Shown: positions 1-8,674, counted from the first letter of the stretch. The stretch: 64,000 nt of DNA from Microcystis wesenbergii FACHB-1317 (GCF_014696875.1 NZ_JACJQV010000125.1:1-64000); one strand, 5' to 3'. Notes: generated from the letters alone by a model not told the origin. Numbers and translations: made by a program.

Positions 1-2
1 TA

Positions 3-575
3 AGAACTGCCAAGGGAAAAGCCTTAATTTGGCGTGATTATAAAGCAGTGAGTTTTCATCAACTGGGGGTAGCGGCTTTTTTTCAAGATAACTCAGCTTG
101 ATTAGATTTGGTTGATGCTCAAGTTCTGGCTAAACCTTGAATTTGTTGAGGAGATGGACATGATGGTATCTGGAATCTATTTAGTCAGATAGGAGAGAAA
201 CAGGAAAGAATTGAAATTTTGTCTTGGTATCATTTAATCGAAAACCTCTATAAAGTTGGGGAGTCATTCCAGCGAATTGAGGAGGTCAAGTCTTTTCTTT
301 GGATGGGTAAGGTGGATGCTGCTATCTCCTGTTTTGAGGGATGGTCAGAGCCGCAAGCTGAGAATTTTATTATTTATTTAAACAAGCATAAACATCGAAT
401 TGTCAATTATGATTATTTGCAGGCAGCGGGCATTTCCATTGGCTCTGGCGACCTTGAATCAAAAATTAAACAAATTGCTCATCGTCTTAAAATTACTGGT
501 GCAAGTTGGGAATCTGGTAATGTACCGCAAGTCCTTTGTCATCGCTGTGCCTATCTAAATGGTTGCCTTTTTTAA
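3..575 (+). pseudogene. Decayed ISKra4-type transposase, 3' part
   Basis: One reading frame from the window edge to the stop at 575 gives a transposase-like sequence (GKALIWRDYKAVSFHQLGVAA, then GDGHDGIWNLF, then WYHLIENLYKVG and GSGDLESKIKQIAHRLKITG). The frame is broken by in-frame stops at 99-101 and about 138-140, so it cannot make a full protein. The tail resembles the catalytic end of ISKra4-family transposases (WYHL..NLYKVG, GSG..ES motifs, RCAYLNG end), as I recall that family. The upstream half lies outside the window. A family A repeat begins 27 bases after the stop. I am fairly sure it is a transposase relic and less sure of the family name. Confidence 0.65.
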
Positions 576-602
576 CTTTTTTATTTACCTCATTAAGTAG
601 GG

Positions 603-814
603 CTGGCTGAATAAATCTAAAAACCTTGTTGGATAAGGCTTTTAGACTTTTTTTTCCTCAAAAAGTGCCGACCTTTGGAGGGATCGGGGGTAAAATTCAG
701 GTACTTTTTCCCTGAAAATTAGGTAACTGACTACCTCAAAATCGGTAAAACCCTACACCCCACACCCCACACCCCACACCCTGCCCCCACCAACAAACTT
801 TTTCAGCAGACCCT
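603..814. repeat. MITE-like element, family A, copy 1
   Basis: The left end reads CTGGCTGAATAAATC and the right end TTTTTCAGCAGACCCT. The ends are imperfect inverted repeats sharing the core GCTGAA. The right half has iterated CCCCACACC units. Related copies lie at 5154-5343 and 31339-31542. The flanks share only AAGTA (595-599 and 815-819), less than the 9 bp seen at the other copies. No ORF of its own is apparent. Confidence 0.75.
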
Positions 815-954
815 AAGTATAAATGCTTAAGGCAAAGGTGAGATGCTCCCCCCACAACCCACACCCGTTCGGACCTCGGCGTGAGCTTTTGTCGAACGCT
901 GATCTCACCGTCGAAGCCCACACCCCACCAACAAACTTTTTCAGCAAACCCCAC
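815..954. repeat. Fragment of a second family A right end, with hairpin
   Basis: Bases 918-951 repeat the family A right end (CCCACACCCCACCAACAAAC then TTTTTCAGCAAACCC) without a left end. Between the two right ends sits an inverted pair GGTGAGAT (about 837-844) and ATCTCACC (about 901-908). It looks like a nested or partly deleted second insertion. I see no gene in this stretch. Confidence 0.5.
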
Positions 955-2310
955 CTAAAGACTTTGCGCGATTCTAAAACCAGCGTGTTGATAAAAATTC
1001 CGGCGAAACCAATTGCGATAGTAGGGTAGGATTTCTGTGCCGTTAGTCACCCAAGCTCCTCCTAACATCATTTTATGTTGACTATTAAAGAAAGGAGTGG
1101 AATTGTCAGCATAGAGGTAATGGGGTTGAAAGTCAGTTAAGGGATTAAAATCATCTTCTAGCCATTCCCAGACGTTACCGCGTAAATCATAAATTCCTGA
1201 GTTATTGCCCGCATTTTTTAACATTCCTACGGGAGTGGGAGAACAGAATTTTAAATTGAGGTTATAGTCATCAAAGTTATCGTTTTCTAGGGTATAACAT
1301 CGATTTTTTTGACTGCCATAGGTGGCTAAATTCCACTCAGCTTCCGTCATTAAACGTATTCCTTGACCTTGAAAACGACAGTAAGCGATCGCTTCATAAT
1401 AGTTCACTTCTACCGGCCAATCAAGAGGTAAATCGAAAACATCAAACATGGCTCGATATTGATAATTTCCGCGCTCATCTACCAGCCAAAATTTAGGATA
1501 TTTGACTCGATAATGATTTTTCCATTGCCAAGCTTCTTCATCCCAATAACTGGGATTTTCGTAACCACCATTATGGACAAATTCTTTAAATTCTCCGTTG
1601 GTAATCATATATTTACTCACCAGAAAATTTTTAACTTTAACTTGACGATAACCATACTCATTATCCCAACCATAAATAGGAGAATCTTGGGGTTTACCAA
1701 TTTCTACTATTCCCCCAGAAACCTCCACCATTTGATTAGGATAAGCTTGACAAAAAGCAGGGGCATAATGCCAACCTGGAGGACGTTGCAGACAATCTAA
1801 GGGCAGTTGTCTGAGTAACATTGAAGATGTTTCAAAGTGAATACGTTGATGCTCAATTCCCATCATTAATGACCAGAGAGAATGCTGAGGATGAATAGGA
1901 AGATTAAGGGGGATATTTTTAATGATTTCGACCACAATTTCAGAGACTTGTTGTCGATATTCCCAAACTTTAGCCACCCCAGGCCACTGAATCTGGGCGA
2001 TAGCAGAGTTTAATTCTTCAGGAGTTGCTGGATCTACTCCCACTCCAAACAATAATTCATAGTCAGGATTAGGGCTTTTTTTTAATAGGTTAACCAGCTG
2101 CAATTTATTCAGATAAAAAGCGGCAGCATGACCTAAATAAAAAATGAGGGGATTTCTTAAATCGTCAGGGTTACAATAAAAAGTTTCTTCTTTGATGATG
2201 CTTTTTAACAGCATATCTTCTAATTGCCAGGCATTTTCAAAATAGTCTAGTATATTTTCTCGACTACAGTTATTTAGAGAGATAGGAGCCTGTGCTTGAA
2301 TCTTTTCCAT
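955..2310 (-). CDS. EgtB/OvoA-type iron sulfoxide synthase
   Basis: This 451-residue protein joins an N-terminal DinB-like domain to a C-terminal formylglycine-generating-enzyme-like (FGE/SUMF1) domain. That is the architecture of non-haem iron enzymes that couple a histidine derivative to a cysteine-type thiol, giving a sulfoxide on the ergothioneine or ovothiol route. The expected iron triad is visible: His61 (FYLGH) and the HxxxHxE motif at His154/His158/Glu160 (EHQRIHFE). The FGE part carries MLGGAW and ends in GFRIA. The iron-ligand stretch (GIEHQRIHFETSS..LRQLPL) looks more like OvoA than mycobacterial EgtB, but the OvoA C-terminal methyltransferase is absent. The EgtD-type gene directly upstream (40 bases away, same strand) argues that the product is ergothioneine. 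No egtA, egtC or egtE lies nearby, so direct use of cysteine is possible (inference). Confidence 0.85.
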   Translation of the reverse strand: MEKIQAQAPISLNNCSRENILDYFENAWQLEDMLLKSIIKEETFYCNPDDLRNPLIFYLGHAAAFYLNKLQLVNLLKKSPNPDYELLFGVGVDPATPEELNSAIAQIQWPGVAKVWEYRQQVSEIVVEIIKNIPLNLPIHPQHSLWSLMMGIEHQRIHFETSSMLLRQLPLDCLQRPPGWHYAPAFCQAYPNQMVEVSGGIVEIGKPQDSPIYGWDNEYGYRQVKVKNFLVSKYMITNGEFKEFVHNGGYENPSYWDEEAWQWKNHYRVKYPKFWLVDERGNYQYRAMFDVFDLPLDWPVEVNYYEAIAYCRFQGQGIRLMTEAEWNLATYGSQKNRCYTLENDNFDDYNLNLKFCSPTPVGMLKNAGNNSGIYDLRGNVWEWLEDDFNPLTDFQPHYLYADNSTPFFNSQHKMMLGGAWVTNGTEILPYYRNWFRRNFYQHAGFRIAQSL

Positions 2311-2350
2311 GTTTTTATGCCTCTATTACTGCTAATAATTTTCTCATTAT

Positions 2351-3361
2351 TTACGGTGATAATTGACAGAGAATTAAACCGAATAAATTTTCAGGATCGG
2401 TGAAAACCTTAAGCGGTTTTAATCCCTTTGATTCTAGGTCTTTTTGCATAGTTTCTAGGTTGAATTTACGGGAGATTTCTGTTAAAATACTTTCCGATGC
2501 TTGAAAATTAACTGTTAAATCGAGTTTTTTAAGATGCACAGGGTGAGTTTTTTGGCAAATTAAATACATTTCAATTTGAGATTTATCTTGATTATAGATA
2601 GCTTGATGACTAAATAAATCAAGGTTAAAATCAGCTTGAAAACGCCAATTTAAATGGGAAAGCATATTTAAATTAAAAGCGGCTGTTACCCCTTGAGCAT
2701 CATTATAAGCTGCTTCTAAAATTGCCGACGGTTTTTGTAGATCAATCCCTAATAAAAAATAATCTCCAGGTTTTAGGACAGTAGCAATTTTTTCTAAAAA
2801 TTTATCACATTCAGTCGCAGAAAAATTACCGATCGAACTTCCCAAGAAAAAAATCATTCTGGTATTATAGGAAGGGTTTTGACAATAGGCTAAGGCCTGT
2901 TCATAGGTTCCAATTAACCCCTTAATGGGTAAATTAGGATATTCTTTTTGTAATTCTATGGCACTAGCTTGGAGAATAGTTTCACTAACATCGATAGGTA
3001 CATATTTAGAGGATTTTTGCTGTTGATAATAAGCGTCCAATAACAGACGAGTTTTAGTGGAACTACCACTACCTAATTCGATCAATTCGCAGGCTCCTGT
3101 ATAGGCGACAATTTCTGGGGCATATTCTTGAAGAATAGCCGCTTCTGTCCTAGTGGGATAGTATTCTGGCAATTGACAGATTTCTTCAAAAAGTTGGGAA
3201 CCTTGCTGATCATAAAAATATTTAGATGGTAAACTTTTGGGGGTTTTAGTTAATCCTTCAATCACATCTTTGCCATCATCTCTAACTATATTTTGTCCCG
3301 TAGCAGCGGTGGCTAAATACTCAATTTGTAACAGTTTTTGGTTAGATTGTTTAAGTTGCAT
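2351..3361 (-). CDS. egtD: L-histidine N-alpha-methyltransferase
   Basis: This 336-residue SAM-dependent methyltransferase belongs to the EgtD family, which trimethylates histidine to hercynine, the first step of ergothioneine synthesis. The SAM-binding motif is seen as ELIELGSGSSTKTRLLL near residue 97, followed by YVPIDVSETIL. The N-terminal family signature LPEYYPTRTEAAIL is also present. Length matches the family (about 320-340). It is the first gene of a two-gene minus-strand unit with the sulfoxide synthase 40 bases downstream, so hercynine made here is the natural substrate of that enzyme. The cytoplasmic location is inferred from the lack of signal or membrane segments. Confidence 0.9.
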   Translation of the reverse strand: MQLKQSNQKLLQIEYLATAATGQNIVRDDGKDVIEGLTKTPKSLPSKYFYDQQGSQLFEEICQLPEYYPTRTEAAILQEYAPEIVAYTGACELIELGSGSSTKTRLLLDAYYQQQKSSKYVPIDVSETILQASAIELQKEYPNLPIKGLIGTYEQALAYCQNPSYNTRMIFFLGSSIGNFSATECDKFLEKIATVLKPGDYFLLGIDLQKPSAILEAAYNDAQGVTAAFNLNMLSHLNWRFQADFNLDLFSHQAIYNQDKSQIEMYLICQKTHPVHLKKLDLTVNFQASESILTEISRKFNLETMQKDLESKGLKPLKVFTDPENLFGLILCQLSP

Positions 3362-3590
3362 AGATTCTCCAGATTATTCTCCAGTTTTTTGATTGTTCTC
3401 GATCGATACCGAGGATGAAATCCACTTTGACAGCTTGAATACTGGCAGAGATTATCATTCCCTGGTAATCTTACCATAAAACGCCGCAAAATTTACCTCT
3501 TGTCTATCTAGACAAGGTTTGTGGAAGGTAAATAAAAGCTGTTAAATCCATCGAGATGGGTGCTGATATTATCCAAGCAAAATTACCCGT

Positions 3591-3875
3591 TCAATTAATC
3601 AGTAAAAATTGCATTTCCTCTAAGCTAAGATTTTCTTGGATATAGCGAGGATTAAGGGGATGATAGGGACTAGCAAGACGAGCTATCCTAATAATTGTCG
3701 CCATTTCAGGAATGAGCGGAATATCGGGATCGTAGGGGGTGCTGCGGGTAAGGGAACTAGAAAAACCCTTGAAAATAGAGATTTCTTCCTCCTCCCCATC
3801 CACAGCAATAGTCACTAATAAAACCTCTTGGGTATTTTTGAGGGTGTATTGTTCGAGTTGTTTACCAATATTCAT
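3591..3875 (-). CDS. Conserved small cyanobacterial protein, unknown function
   Basis: A 94-residue protein with no signal peptide or membrane segment. It starts MNIGKQLEQYTLKN and has an acidic run (VDGEEEEISIFKGFSSSLTRST) followed by PYDPDIPLIP. The layout suggests a compact beta-rich domain that ends in a short helix. I recognise the style as a small conserved cyanobacterial/plastid-lineage family (possibly the DUF7734 type, from memory), with no known function. It lies 32 bases upstream of the membrane protein at 3908-4501 on the same strand and may be cotranscribed with it. Confidence 0.7.
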   Translation of the reverse strand: MNIGKQLEQYTLKNTQEVLLVTIAVDGEEEEISIFKGFSSSLTRSTPYDPDIPLIPEMATIIRIARLASPYHPLNPRYIQENLSLEEMQFLLIN

Positions 3876-3907
3876 AGAAAAATGGCTAATTATCGATAGC
3901 TAAAGAC

Positions 3908-4501
3908 TTACTGTTGTAAAGCTGAACGTCCCTGTTTGCCAAGGCGAATAAGAAGAAAATGGGCAAAATAGAGAGTATAAAAAGAGAGACCAACCAAACC
4001 AAAAAAGCCTAAAACATTAGCGGTAGCTTCTGAATGAAAAATCTCGCGAAACTGCCAGGGTGCTTCCTGCCAAACCTGACAATAGGGAGAATTTAGTAAT
4101 TCCCCTGACATAGCACAGGAGAGAAAAGGTAAGGTAGAAATTGCGCCCAGAGGAGAATAGATAGTTACTGCCCAACGCCAAGCAGTGGTGACAAATTTAA
4201 TCGGACTAGCAGGTAAATCTTTAATTTCATCGTTAATATCCACCCAAAACCAGAGGGAAATCGGGATTAAAATCTTAGCTAAAAAACTGGTGACAAAACC
4301 AATCGGCCAGGAAGCAATCATTAAATATACGGTAATTAACAAAAGACTAGCCACTCGCCAATAGATAATCAACAATTTCTGCAATGATTCGATTTTTGCA
4401 AATAAAGACCAAATCAACAAAATTGCCGGAATAATTACCGTAAATAGGACGGCTAAACGATAATCTATCCAAACGAGAGGACGAAACCAAAGTTGATTCA
4501 T
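3908..4501 (-). CDS. DUF3177-like membrane protein
   Basis: A 197-residue hydrophobic protein with about four to five membrane helices: residues about 15-35 (VLFTVIIPAILLIWSLF), 45-65, 70-90, 110-130, and a C-terminal one (VLGFFGLVGLSFYTLYFAHF). It starts MNQLWFRPLVWIDYRLAVLF. The sequence fits the DUF3177 family found in cyanobacteria and some plastid-bearing eukaryotes; its function is unknown. Two cysteines (SCAMSGELLNSPYCQ) flank a loop before the last helix. It is on the same strand as the small gene at 3591-3875. The family assignment is from memory. Confidence 0.7.
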   Translation of the reverse strand: MNQLWFRPLVWIDYRLAVLFTVIIPAILLIWSLFAKIESLQKLLIIYWRVASLLLITVYLMIASWPIGFVTSFLAKILIPISLWFWVDINDEIKDLPASPIKFVTTAWRWAVTIYSPLGAISTLPFLSCAMSGELLNSPYCQVWQEAPWQFREIFHSEATANVLGFFGLVGLSFYTLYFAHFLLIRLGKQGRSALQQ

Positions 4502-4676
4502 AAACTATTCAGACATAATTACACTGTCACCATTTTACTGTCTTCGGACGCAGGAGCCAAAATCGGCCACAGCTTGACCAACAAACAAAAAAACGAGGGG
4601 CGATCTCAGCTATAAAGAGATCGCCCTAAAGCTAGGATTCTACTGTGAGGAGAGAAAAAACCGCTGCCCGACTCCA

Positions 4677-4901
4677 TTAATCGTCATAAACGCGACACTC
4701 GGCGGCATCGGGATTATCATCACAATACTTTTCGAAGTAGGTTTTTTGGGGGTGGTCTTGACGTTGGTGAGCTGCTTCTGCTTGTAATTCTTCCACCGCA
4801 TCCCAAGCGGCGGCGCATTCGCCAGAGGTGGCACCTTCCGTACTACAGACGGTTCTGGCGTTTTCTAGCTCTTCTTGAATTTTATCTTGGATATTGCTCA
4901 T
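4677..4901 (-). CDS. cp12: CP12, redox regulator of the Calvin cycle
   Basis: This 74-residue acidic protein is a classical CP12. CP12 is intrinsically disordered when reduced and, when its cysteine pairs form disulfides in the dark, bridges GAPDH and phosphoribulokinase into an inactive complex. Both pairs are present: Cys19/Cys29 in CSTEGATSGEC and Cys60/Cys69 in YCDDNPDAAEC. The core motif AAWDAVEELQAEAAH lies between them, and the C-terminal tail ECRVYDD matches the GAPDH-binding end. Full length and normal composition. It stands alone, with neither gap2 nor prk in the window. Confidence 0.95.
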   Translation of the reverse strand: MSNIQDKIQEELENARTVCSTEGATSGECAAAWDAVEELQAEAAHQRQDHPQKTYFEKYCDDNPDAAECRVYDD

Positions 4902-5153
4902 GATTCCTCTGGAATTGATCTATTGACACTCTAACAATTATACAGTCACCTTCTCAAGCCACAGGATCGGTTATCCCACTCGATCGCCTTTCCTGTGCTA
5001 TTGAGCCGATCCTAGCGCAATTTTTGGGCAATTTAAAATCAAGATTTCCTGACCGGGCCAATTTTTAGCCCAGATTTCGCACTGGAGAAACGCCACAGGG
5101 ATTTCTCCCCGGGATAGACAGCGAGCAGAACCATATATCGACTTATTTAGGCC

Positions 5154-5343
5154 TTGCTGAATAAATCTAAAAACCTTGTTGGGTAAGACTTTTAGACTTT
5201 TTGTCAATCAAAAAGTACCAGGTATGGGAGTGATCAGGGGGAAAATCCCTGGACTTTTTCCCTAAAAATTAGGTAATTGGCCACCTCAAAACCGGTAAAA
5301 CCCCACACCCTGCCCCCACCGAAAAACTTTTTCAGCAGACCCT
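5154..5343. repeat. MITE-like element, family A, copy 2
   Basis: About 190 bp starting TTGCTGAATAAATCTAAAAA and ending TTTTTCAGCAGACCCT. It is flanked by a perfect 9-bp direct repeat ATTTAGGCC (5145-5153 and 5344-5352), which looks like a target-site duplication. The interior is closely similar to copies 1 and 3. It interrupts short open frames of uncertain status on the minus strand. Confidence 0.85.
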
Positions 5344-5415
5344 ATTTAGGCCGTCTTACCAGTCTCGATGCTCCCTTAGACAGGGTGGCGCAGATCGAAT
5401 AAGTTATTCTAGGGA

Positions 5416-5742
5416 CTAGGGGAAAAAGACTGTTTTGCTGGCAATAGTCAGCATTCCTGTCACCAAAATGCCGACAATGCTAAGGAATCCAATGGTGGTA
5501 ATGTTGACTTGTGCGTTGAGATCGTCAACCCGCTTTTCTAGTCCCGTAACTTTGGCATCTAAGGCCTTAATATCCCCTTTAATTTCTCCTAAACTGTTCT
5601 CGATCGCCTTCTGTCCATTTTCTAGGTTTGTCAGTCGGGACTCGATCGCTGTCAGTCGGGACTCGATCGCTTTCTGTCCACCAACGATTAAATCTTCTAA
5701 CCTTTTCAGATCATTCTCGGTAACTGCTGTCATCAGTGACAA
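5416..5742 (-). CDS. Coiled-coil protein with C-terminal membrane anchor
   Basis: A 108-residue protein. Residues about 8-78 form a heptad-rich coiled coil with near repeats (QKAIESRLTAIESRLTNLEN, then GQKAIENSLGEIKGDIKALD). A single hydrophobic segment (TTIGFLSIVGILVTGMLTIA) follows near the C-terminus. The layout suggests a tail-anchored oligomeric protein. Members of this style are common and unannotated in Microcystis-like genomes, from memory. The start could be the first Met or the second (MTAVTEND), which looks more natural. There are no neighbours that suggest a role. Confidence 0.65.
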   Translation of the reverse strand: MSLMTAVTENDLKRLEDLIVGGQKAIESRLTAIESRLTNLENGQKAIENSLGEIKGDIKALDAKVTGLEKRVDDLNAQVNITTIGFLSIVGILVTGMLTIASKTVFFP

Positions 5743-5922
5743 TCCTCTTAAAGTTGAATTTTTCCCAGTCTCCTATCAATACTCTATCAATATTTTCTCG
5801 GTCGAGCATTTCTACTCTAGAATAAAAGATATTGCAATCCCTGTTAGGGAATTTATTAGAAACTTGAGGTATGTAAATGTGACATAATCACAGTTTCGCA
5901 TTTAACCTTCATAAGATGGAAT

Positions 5923-6258
5923 ATGAATATCATTGACGCTTTAAATCTCAAAAACCCCCAAGATTACCCTTCTAGAGAAGCTTATCAGCAAGACGTTGTC
6001 AAAGCGGTACAGGTATTGATGCGTCTAGGTATTATGGATAGTCCCTCGGCCGATTTAACCGCTTCCCTAGACTCTATCCTTGAGAAATTACAAGAGGATG
6101 AACTGGCTATCTACGGTAGAAAACGCAGTAAACAAGAAATTATCGCCGATTTAAAGCAAGTTAATAGTGAAATTGCCGAACTCGATCGAGAAATAGCCGA
6201 CTTAGAATGGCAAATTGCCCTCAAAAAAGCTGAAATATCTGTTAATGAGGCATCTTAG
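5923..6258 (+). CDS. Hypothetical protein with C-terminal coiled coil
   Basis: A 111-residue soluble protein that I do not recognise. The N-terminal half (MNIIDALNLKNPQDYPSREA) looks helical with the pattern QDVVKAVQVLMRLGIMD. Residues about 72-108 form a charged coiled coil (AELDREIADLEWQIALKKAE). It is preceded by weak purine-rich sequence (AAGATGGAAT) upstream of the ATG. It is isolated between a divergent coiled-coil gene and a convergent toxin-antitoxin pair. Confidence 0.6.
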   Translation: MNIIDALNLKNPQDYPSREAYQQDVVKAVQVLMRLGIMDSPSADLTASLDSILEKLQEDELAIYGRKRSKQEIIADLKQVNSEIAELDREIADLEWQIALKKAEISVNEAS

Positions 6259-6316
6259 GGTTTTTTATCTTGATTCTGGTTCGGTTTCTGCAAACTGAGC
6301 GCAATAATCATCCGCA

Positions 6317-6598
6317 CTAATAAACTTCATCGTGAGTCCCAATTGACTCTAGAAGAATTGCCTGTTTCTGCTCATATTCAACGAATTTAAAGACAATTCT
6401 TAAATCATAGCCCACACTACAAGCATAAGAGTCTTTAAGCTCCCCTTTTAATTTGTGTGTTCTTAATCGAGGTTGAAATGGATCTACGGATAATAAAGCT
6501 AAAGTTTCTTGGATATTTTGAACTAAAAAAGCCTGTTTTTTCACAATTTTTCGAGCATTTCTAATAAATATATTCGAGCGTAATAAAACAAAATTCAC
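6317..6598 (-). CDS. RelE/YafQ-like toxin
   Basis: A 93-residue basic protein with the RelE-superfamily layout: N-terminal helical hairpin (IFIRNARKIVKKQAFLVQNI), the sequence LLSVDPFQPRLRTHKLKGEL, and the beta-sheet ending DLRIVFKFVEYEQKQAILLE then SIGTHDEVY. The motifs HKLKGEL and IGTHDEVY are typical of ribosome-dependent mRNA interferases of this superfamily. Its start codon overlaps the stop of the upstream gene by 4 bp, as is usual for an antitoxin-toxin operon. Target and activity are inferred. Confidence 0.85.
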   Translation of the reverse strand: MNFVLLRSNIFIRNARKIVKKQAFLVQNIQETLALLSVDPFQPRLRTHKLKGELKDSYACSVGYDLRIVFKFVEYEQKQAILLESIGTHDEVY

Positions 6599-6810
6599 GA
6601 AAGGATTTCCTCCATGATTTGTTCAGGTGTCATGGGTTGACATTGACCTTGTGCAAATTCCTGTTGAGCTTCTTGAACATCTCTAAACAACTCTGTTCTT
6701 TTTTGATCTCGAAGACGATTCTGTAAAATATGAATGAGATTTTCTTGATCTTCAAGGGAAAGTTGCTCGGCTGCTTCTAGAATCTCTGCAAAGGTTGTTT
6801 GTATTGCCAT
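6595..6810 (-). CDS. Antitoxin partner of the RelE-like toxin
   Basis: A 71-residue acidic helical protein (MAIQTTFAEILEAAEQLSLE). It resembles the short cyanobacterial antitoxins with an N-terminal helical dimerisation stretch (EAAEQLSLEDQENLIHILQNRL) and a C-terminal tail (MTPEQIMEEIL) that would wrap the toxin. It is first in the operon and overlaps the toxin by 4 bp. The role as antitoxin is inferred mainly from the pairing. A HIP1-like GCGATCGC site lies just upstream of the start. Confidence 0.8.
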   Translation of the reverse strand: MAIQTTFAEILEAAEQLSLEDQENLIHILQNRLRDQKRTELFRDVQEAQQEFAQGQCQPMTPEQIMEEILS

Positions 6811-6936
6811 TTTCTTAAGGGGCGATCGCTTAAACTATCTAGAATTTACAATCAAGGCTAAAAATGATGTTGGGTTTCGTTGCGAGTACCCAACCCGGGA
6901 GATTGGTGATCGCACTAAGTTAAATTAGGTTGAGGT

Positions 6937-7281
6937 CTATTGAATTGTTTGCTCAACTTCAACAATATCAAAAGCTGGAGCCACATAATAATCTATGTGT
7001 CCAGGCTTAACATCAAACCAAACAGATAAAGTTAAAATTTGTTTCCCATTGGGAGAAATAAAGGTAGCACTACATAATCTGTTTCCACAAATAATTTCAG
7101 GCCAACCTGGTACATAATCTGGAACAACACTTGGTTTTGGCTTCCAACCTAAATTAAGGATTTCTTGACGATATTCACCATAGGGAGATAAACCCTTAGT
7201 GGGAACTAGCTGTGCCTTAACCGCCTCTCCCCACAAGAAAACCCAAAAAAATAATATCCCGATATTTAACTTGATACTCAT
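6937..7281 (-). CDS. Exported protein of unknown function
   Basis: A 114-residue protein with a clear signal peptide: MSIKLNIGILFFWVFLWG followed by EAVKAQ, with likely cleavage after AKA/A-Q near residue 24. The mature part contains YGEYRQEILNLGWKPKPS and a CGNRLCSATFISPNGKQILT stretch whose two cysteines (about residues 65 and 70) could form a disulfide in the periplasm. It resembles small secreted proteins with the WPEI.C...C motif that are common in cyanobacteria. No function is known to me, and the neighbours give no hint. Confidence 0.65.
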   Translation of the reverse strand: MSIKLNIGILFFWVFLWGEAVKAQLVPTKGLSPYGEYRQEILNLGWKPKPSVVPDYVPGWPEIICGNRLCSATFISPNGKQILTLSVWFDVKPGHIDYYVAPAFDIVEVEQTIQ

Positions 7282-7690
7282 TATCCTTATTCAGCGAGAG
7301 TTACCGCATAAACATTCATTATATCGATATTTTTTGTCTAGTCAACCCAGAGGACAAAAAACAGAAACTTGACCTATATTCACCGGGTAGAGAATGTTAT
7401 CTAGAAACATTCCCTACATTTCCGTGAATGGCCAAGGGTTGCTGATTTTTTTCTTAACCACAAAGACAGAAAGGACACAAAGAGAGGGAGTAAGGGATTT
7501 CCACTACTCTAAGAGCGCCAAGAGAGCCGTATCATCTAAGGACTAATATGAATTTGACTGAGAATATAACGCAAGCGATCATAATCATCTTTAAGTAAAA
7601 CACTTAACTGTCTGCCCACATTCACTTCAGGTAAAAGAGGTTATCAGACTTGAAAATCCCAATTAGTAGCTGATCAAAATACAGAGGAAA
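7282..7690. other. Intergenic stretch with a short gene remnant
   Basis: On the minus strand, bases about 7536-7640 read LLPEVNVGRQLSVLLKDDYD then RLRYILSQIHISP and a stop, with no start and a stop codon just upstream. This looks like the surviving C-terminus of a lost gene. The rest is AT-rich, with no other coding signal that I can see. Confidence 0.35.
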
Positions 7691-8674
7691 TTATCTGTGT
7701 CTTTTGTGGGAAAGGCAAGTGATTGTAAATGTTGTTCCTTTTCCAGGAGTTGAACGAACACTAATACTGCCTCCAATTTTCTTCAATTCAGATCGGACAA
7801 TATCTAAGCCATAACCTGTTCCAACTCTCATATCCCGAATATCTTTAGTGCTGAAATCAGGATGAAACAGAAATTCATAGATTTCTAAATCAGACAAATG
7901 GACGGCAGAAGCAGCAGTAATAAGTTTTTTCGCAATCGCTTTAGACTTAACGCATTCCACATCAATCCCAGCACCATCATCTGAGAAAGAGATGACAACT
8001 TGCTTCTCTTCATGGCTGGCAGTTAAAGTAATTTTTCCAGCAATTGACTTACCCAGTGATTGCCGTACTTCTGGCATCTCAATACCATGAGTAATCGCAT
8101 TATTAAGAAGATGTGGCAATAGTCGAGGAAGTCGTTCTAGAAGGAATCGAGGGATTCGGACTTGTCCATCTAAAATTTCTACTTCTACTTGTTTTCCATA
8201 ATCTGCTGCTGCTGTATAAGCTGCATTTTGTAGAGGAAATCTTTGCTCAATTTCTGAGAATAATTCAGTGGGATTAGTTAGAATAGCAATATGCGCTTCC
8301 AGGGTTTGTACAGTTGGTCTCACCTGAACCGTCATCTGATTCTCGAGCTCTCTAAAATCCCAAGAATAGACTATTTCTTTCAGGGAATACTCCAAACTGT
8401 CAAATAATTTGAGTAGAAGGGTAACCAATTCAGTATCTGGTTGAAGAGGATGATCACGGATCACCTTCAAGTATTTCTCTAAGTACCCTGTAATGTCCTC
8501 AATGTATTTCGCCCCAATCATCCCAGCTTCTGTACGAATAGAAACTATATTTCGCAACAGTTGATGAATGACTACTGATGGATCAACTTCTAGATTTAGT
8601 AAGTCTATCTCAATTGCTCCTAAACGATCTTGGCTACGTTCAACAAAGTCTTGAATAAAATGATCGCCTTTCAT
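7691..8674 (-). CDS. CheA-like histidine kinase with degenerate phosphotransfer domain
   Basis: A 327-residue protein with the order Hpt-like domain (about 5-115), linker, and HATPase domain (about 155-325). ATP-binding motifs are intact: N box HLLNNAITHGIE, G1 DDGAGID, and G2 GTGYGLDIV. In CheA the Hpt helix reads (F)RxAHSIKG; here the aligned stretch is LLRNIVSIRTEAGMIG, so the phospho-accepting His is replaced by Val44. The CheW-like C-terminal domain of CheA is missing, since the protein ends right after the kinase fold. No che genes or response regulator are nearby. It could act in trans on another Hpt protein, or be a non-signalling remnant. The kinase fold is certain; the function is not. 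Confidence 0.8.
   Translation of the reverse strand: MKGDHFIQDFVERSQDRLGAIEIDLLNLEVDPSVVIHQLLRNIVSIRTEAGMIGAKYIEDITGYLEKYLKVIRDHPLQPDTELVTLLLKLFDSLEYSLKEIVYSWDFRELENQMTVQVRPTVQTLEAHIAILTNPTELFSEIEQRFPLQNAAYTAAADYGKQVEVEILDGQVRIPRFLLERLPRLLPHLLNNAITHGIEMPEVRQSLGKSIAGKITLTASHEEKQVVISFSDDGAGIDVECVKSKAIAKKLITAASAVHLSDLEIYEFLFHPDFSTKDIRDMRVGTGYGLDIVRSELKKIGGSISVRSTPGKGTTFTITCLSHKRHR

Noticed and set aside
736-1029. Short ORFs on both strands in the repeat region
   Set aside because: They are translations of family A repeat DNA (Pro/His/Thr-rich or Trp/Gly/Val-rich) and are not gene-like.
4998-5207. Minus-strand 69-codon ORF
   Set aside because: It begins inside the family A element and has no recognisable homology; without the insertion the frame is closed by a stop just upstream.
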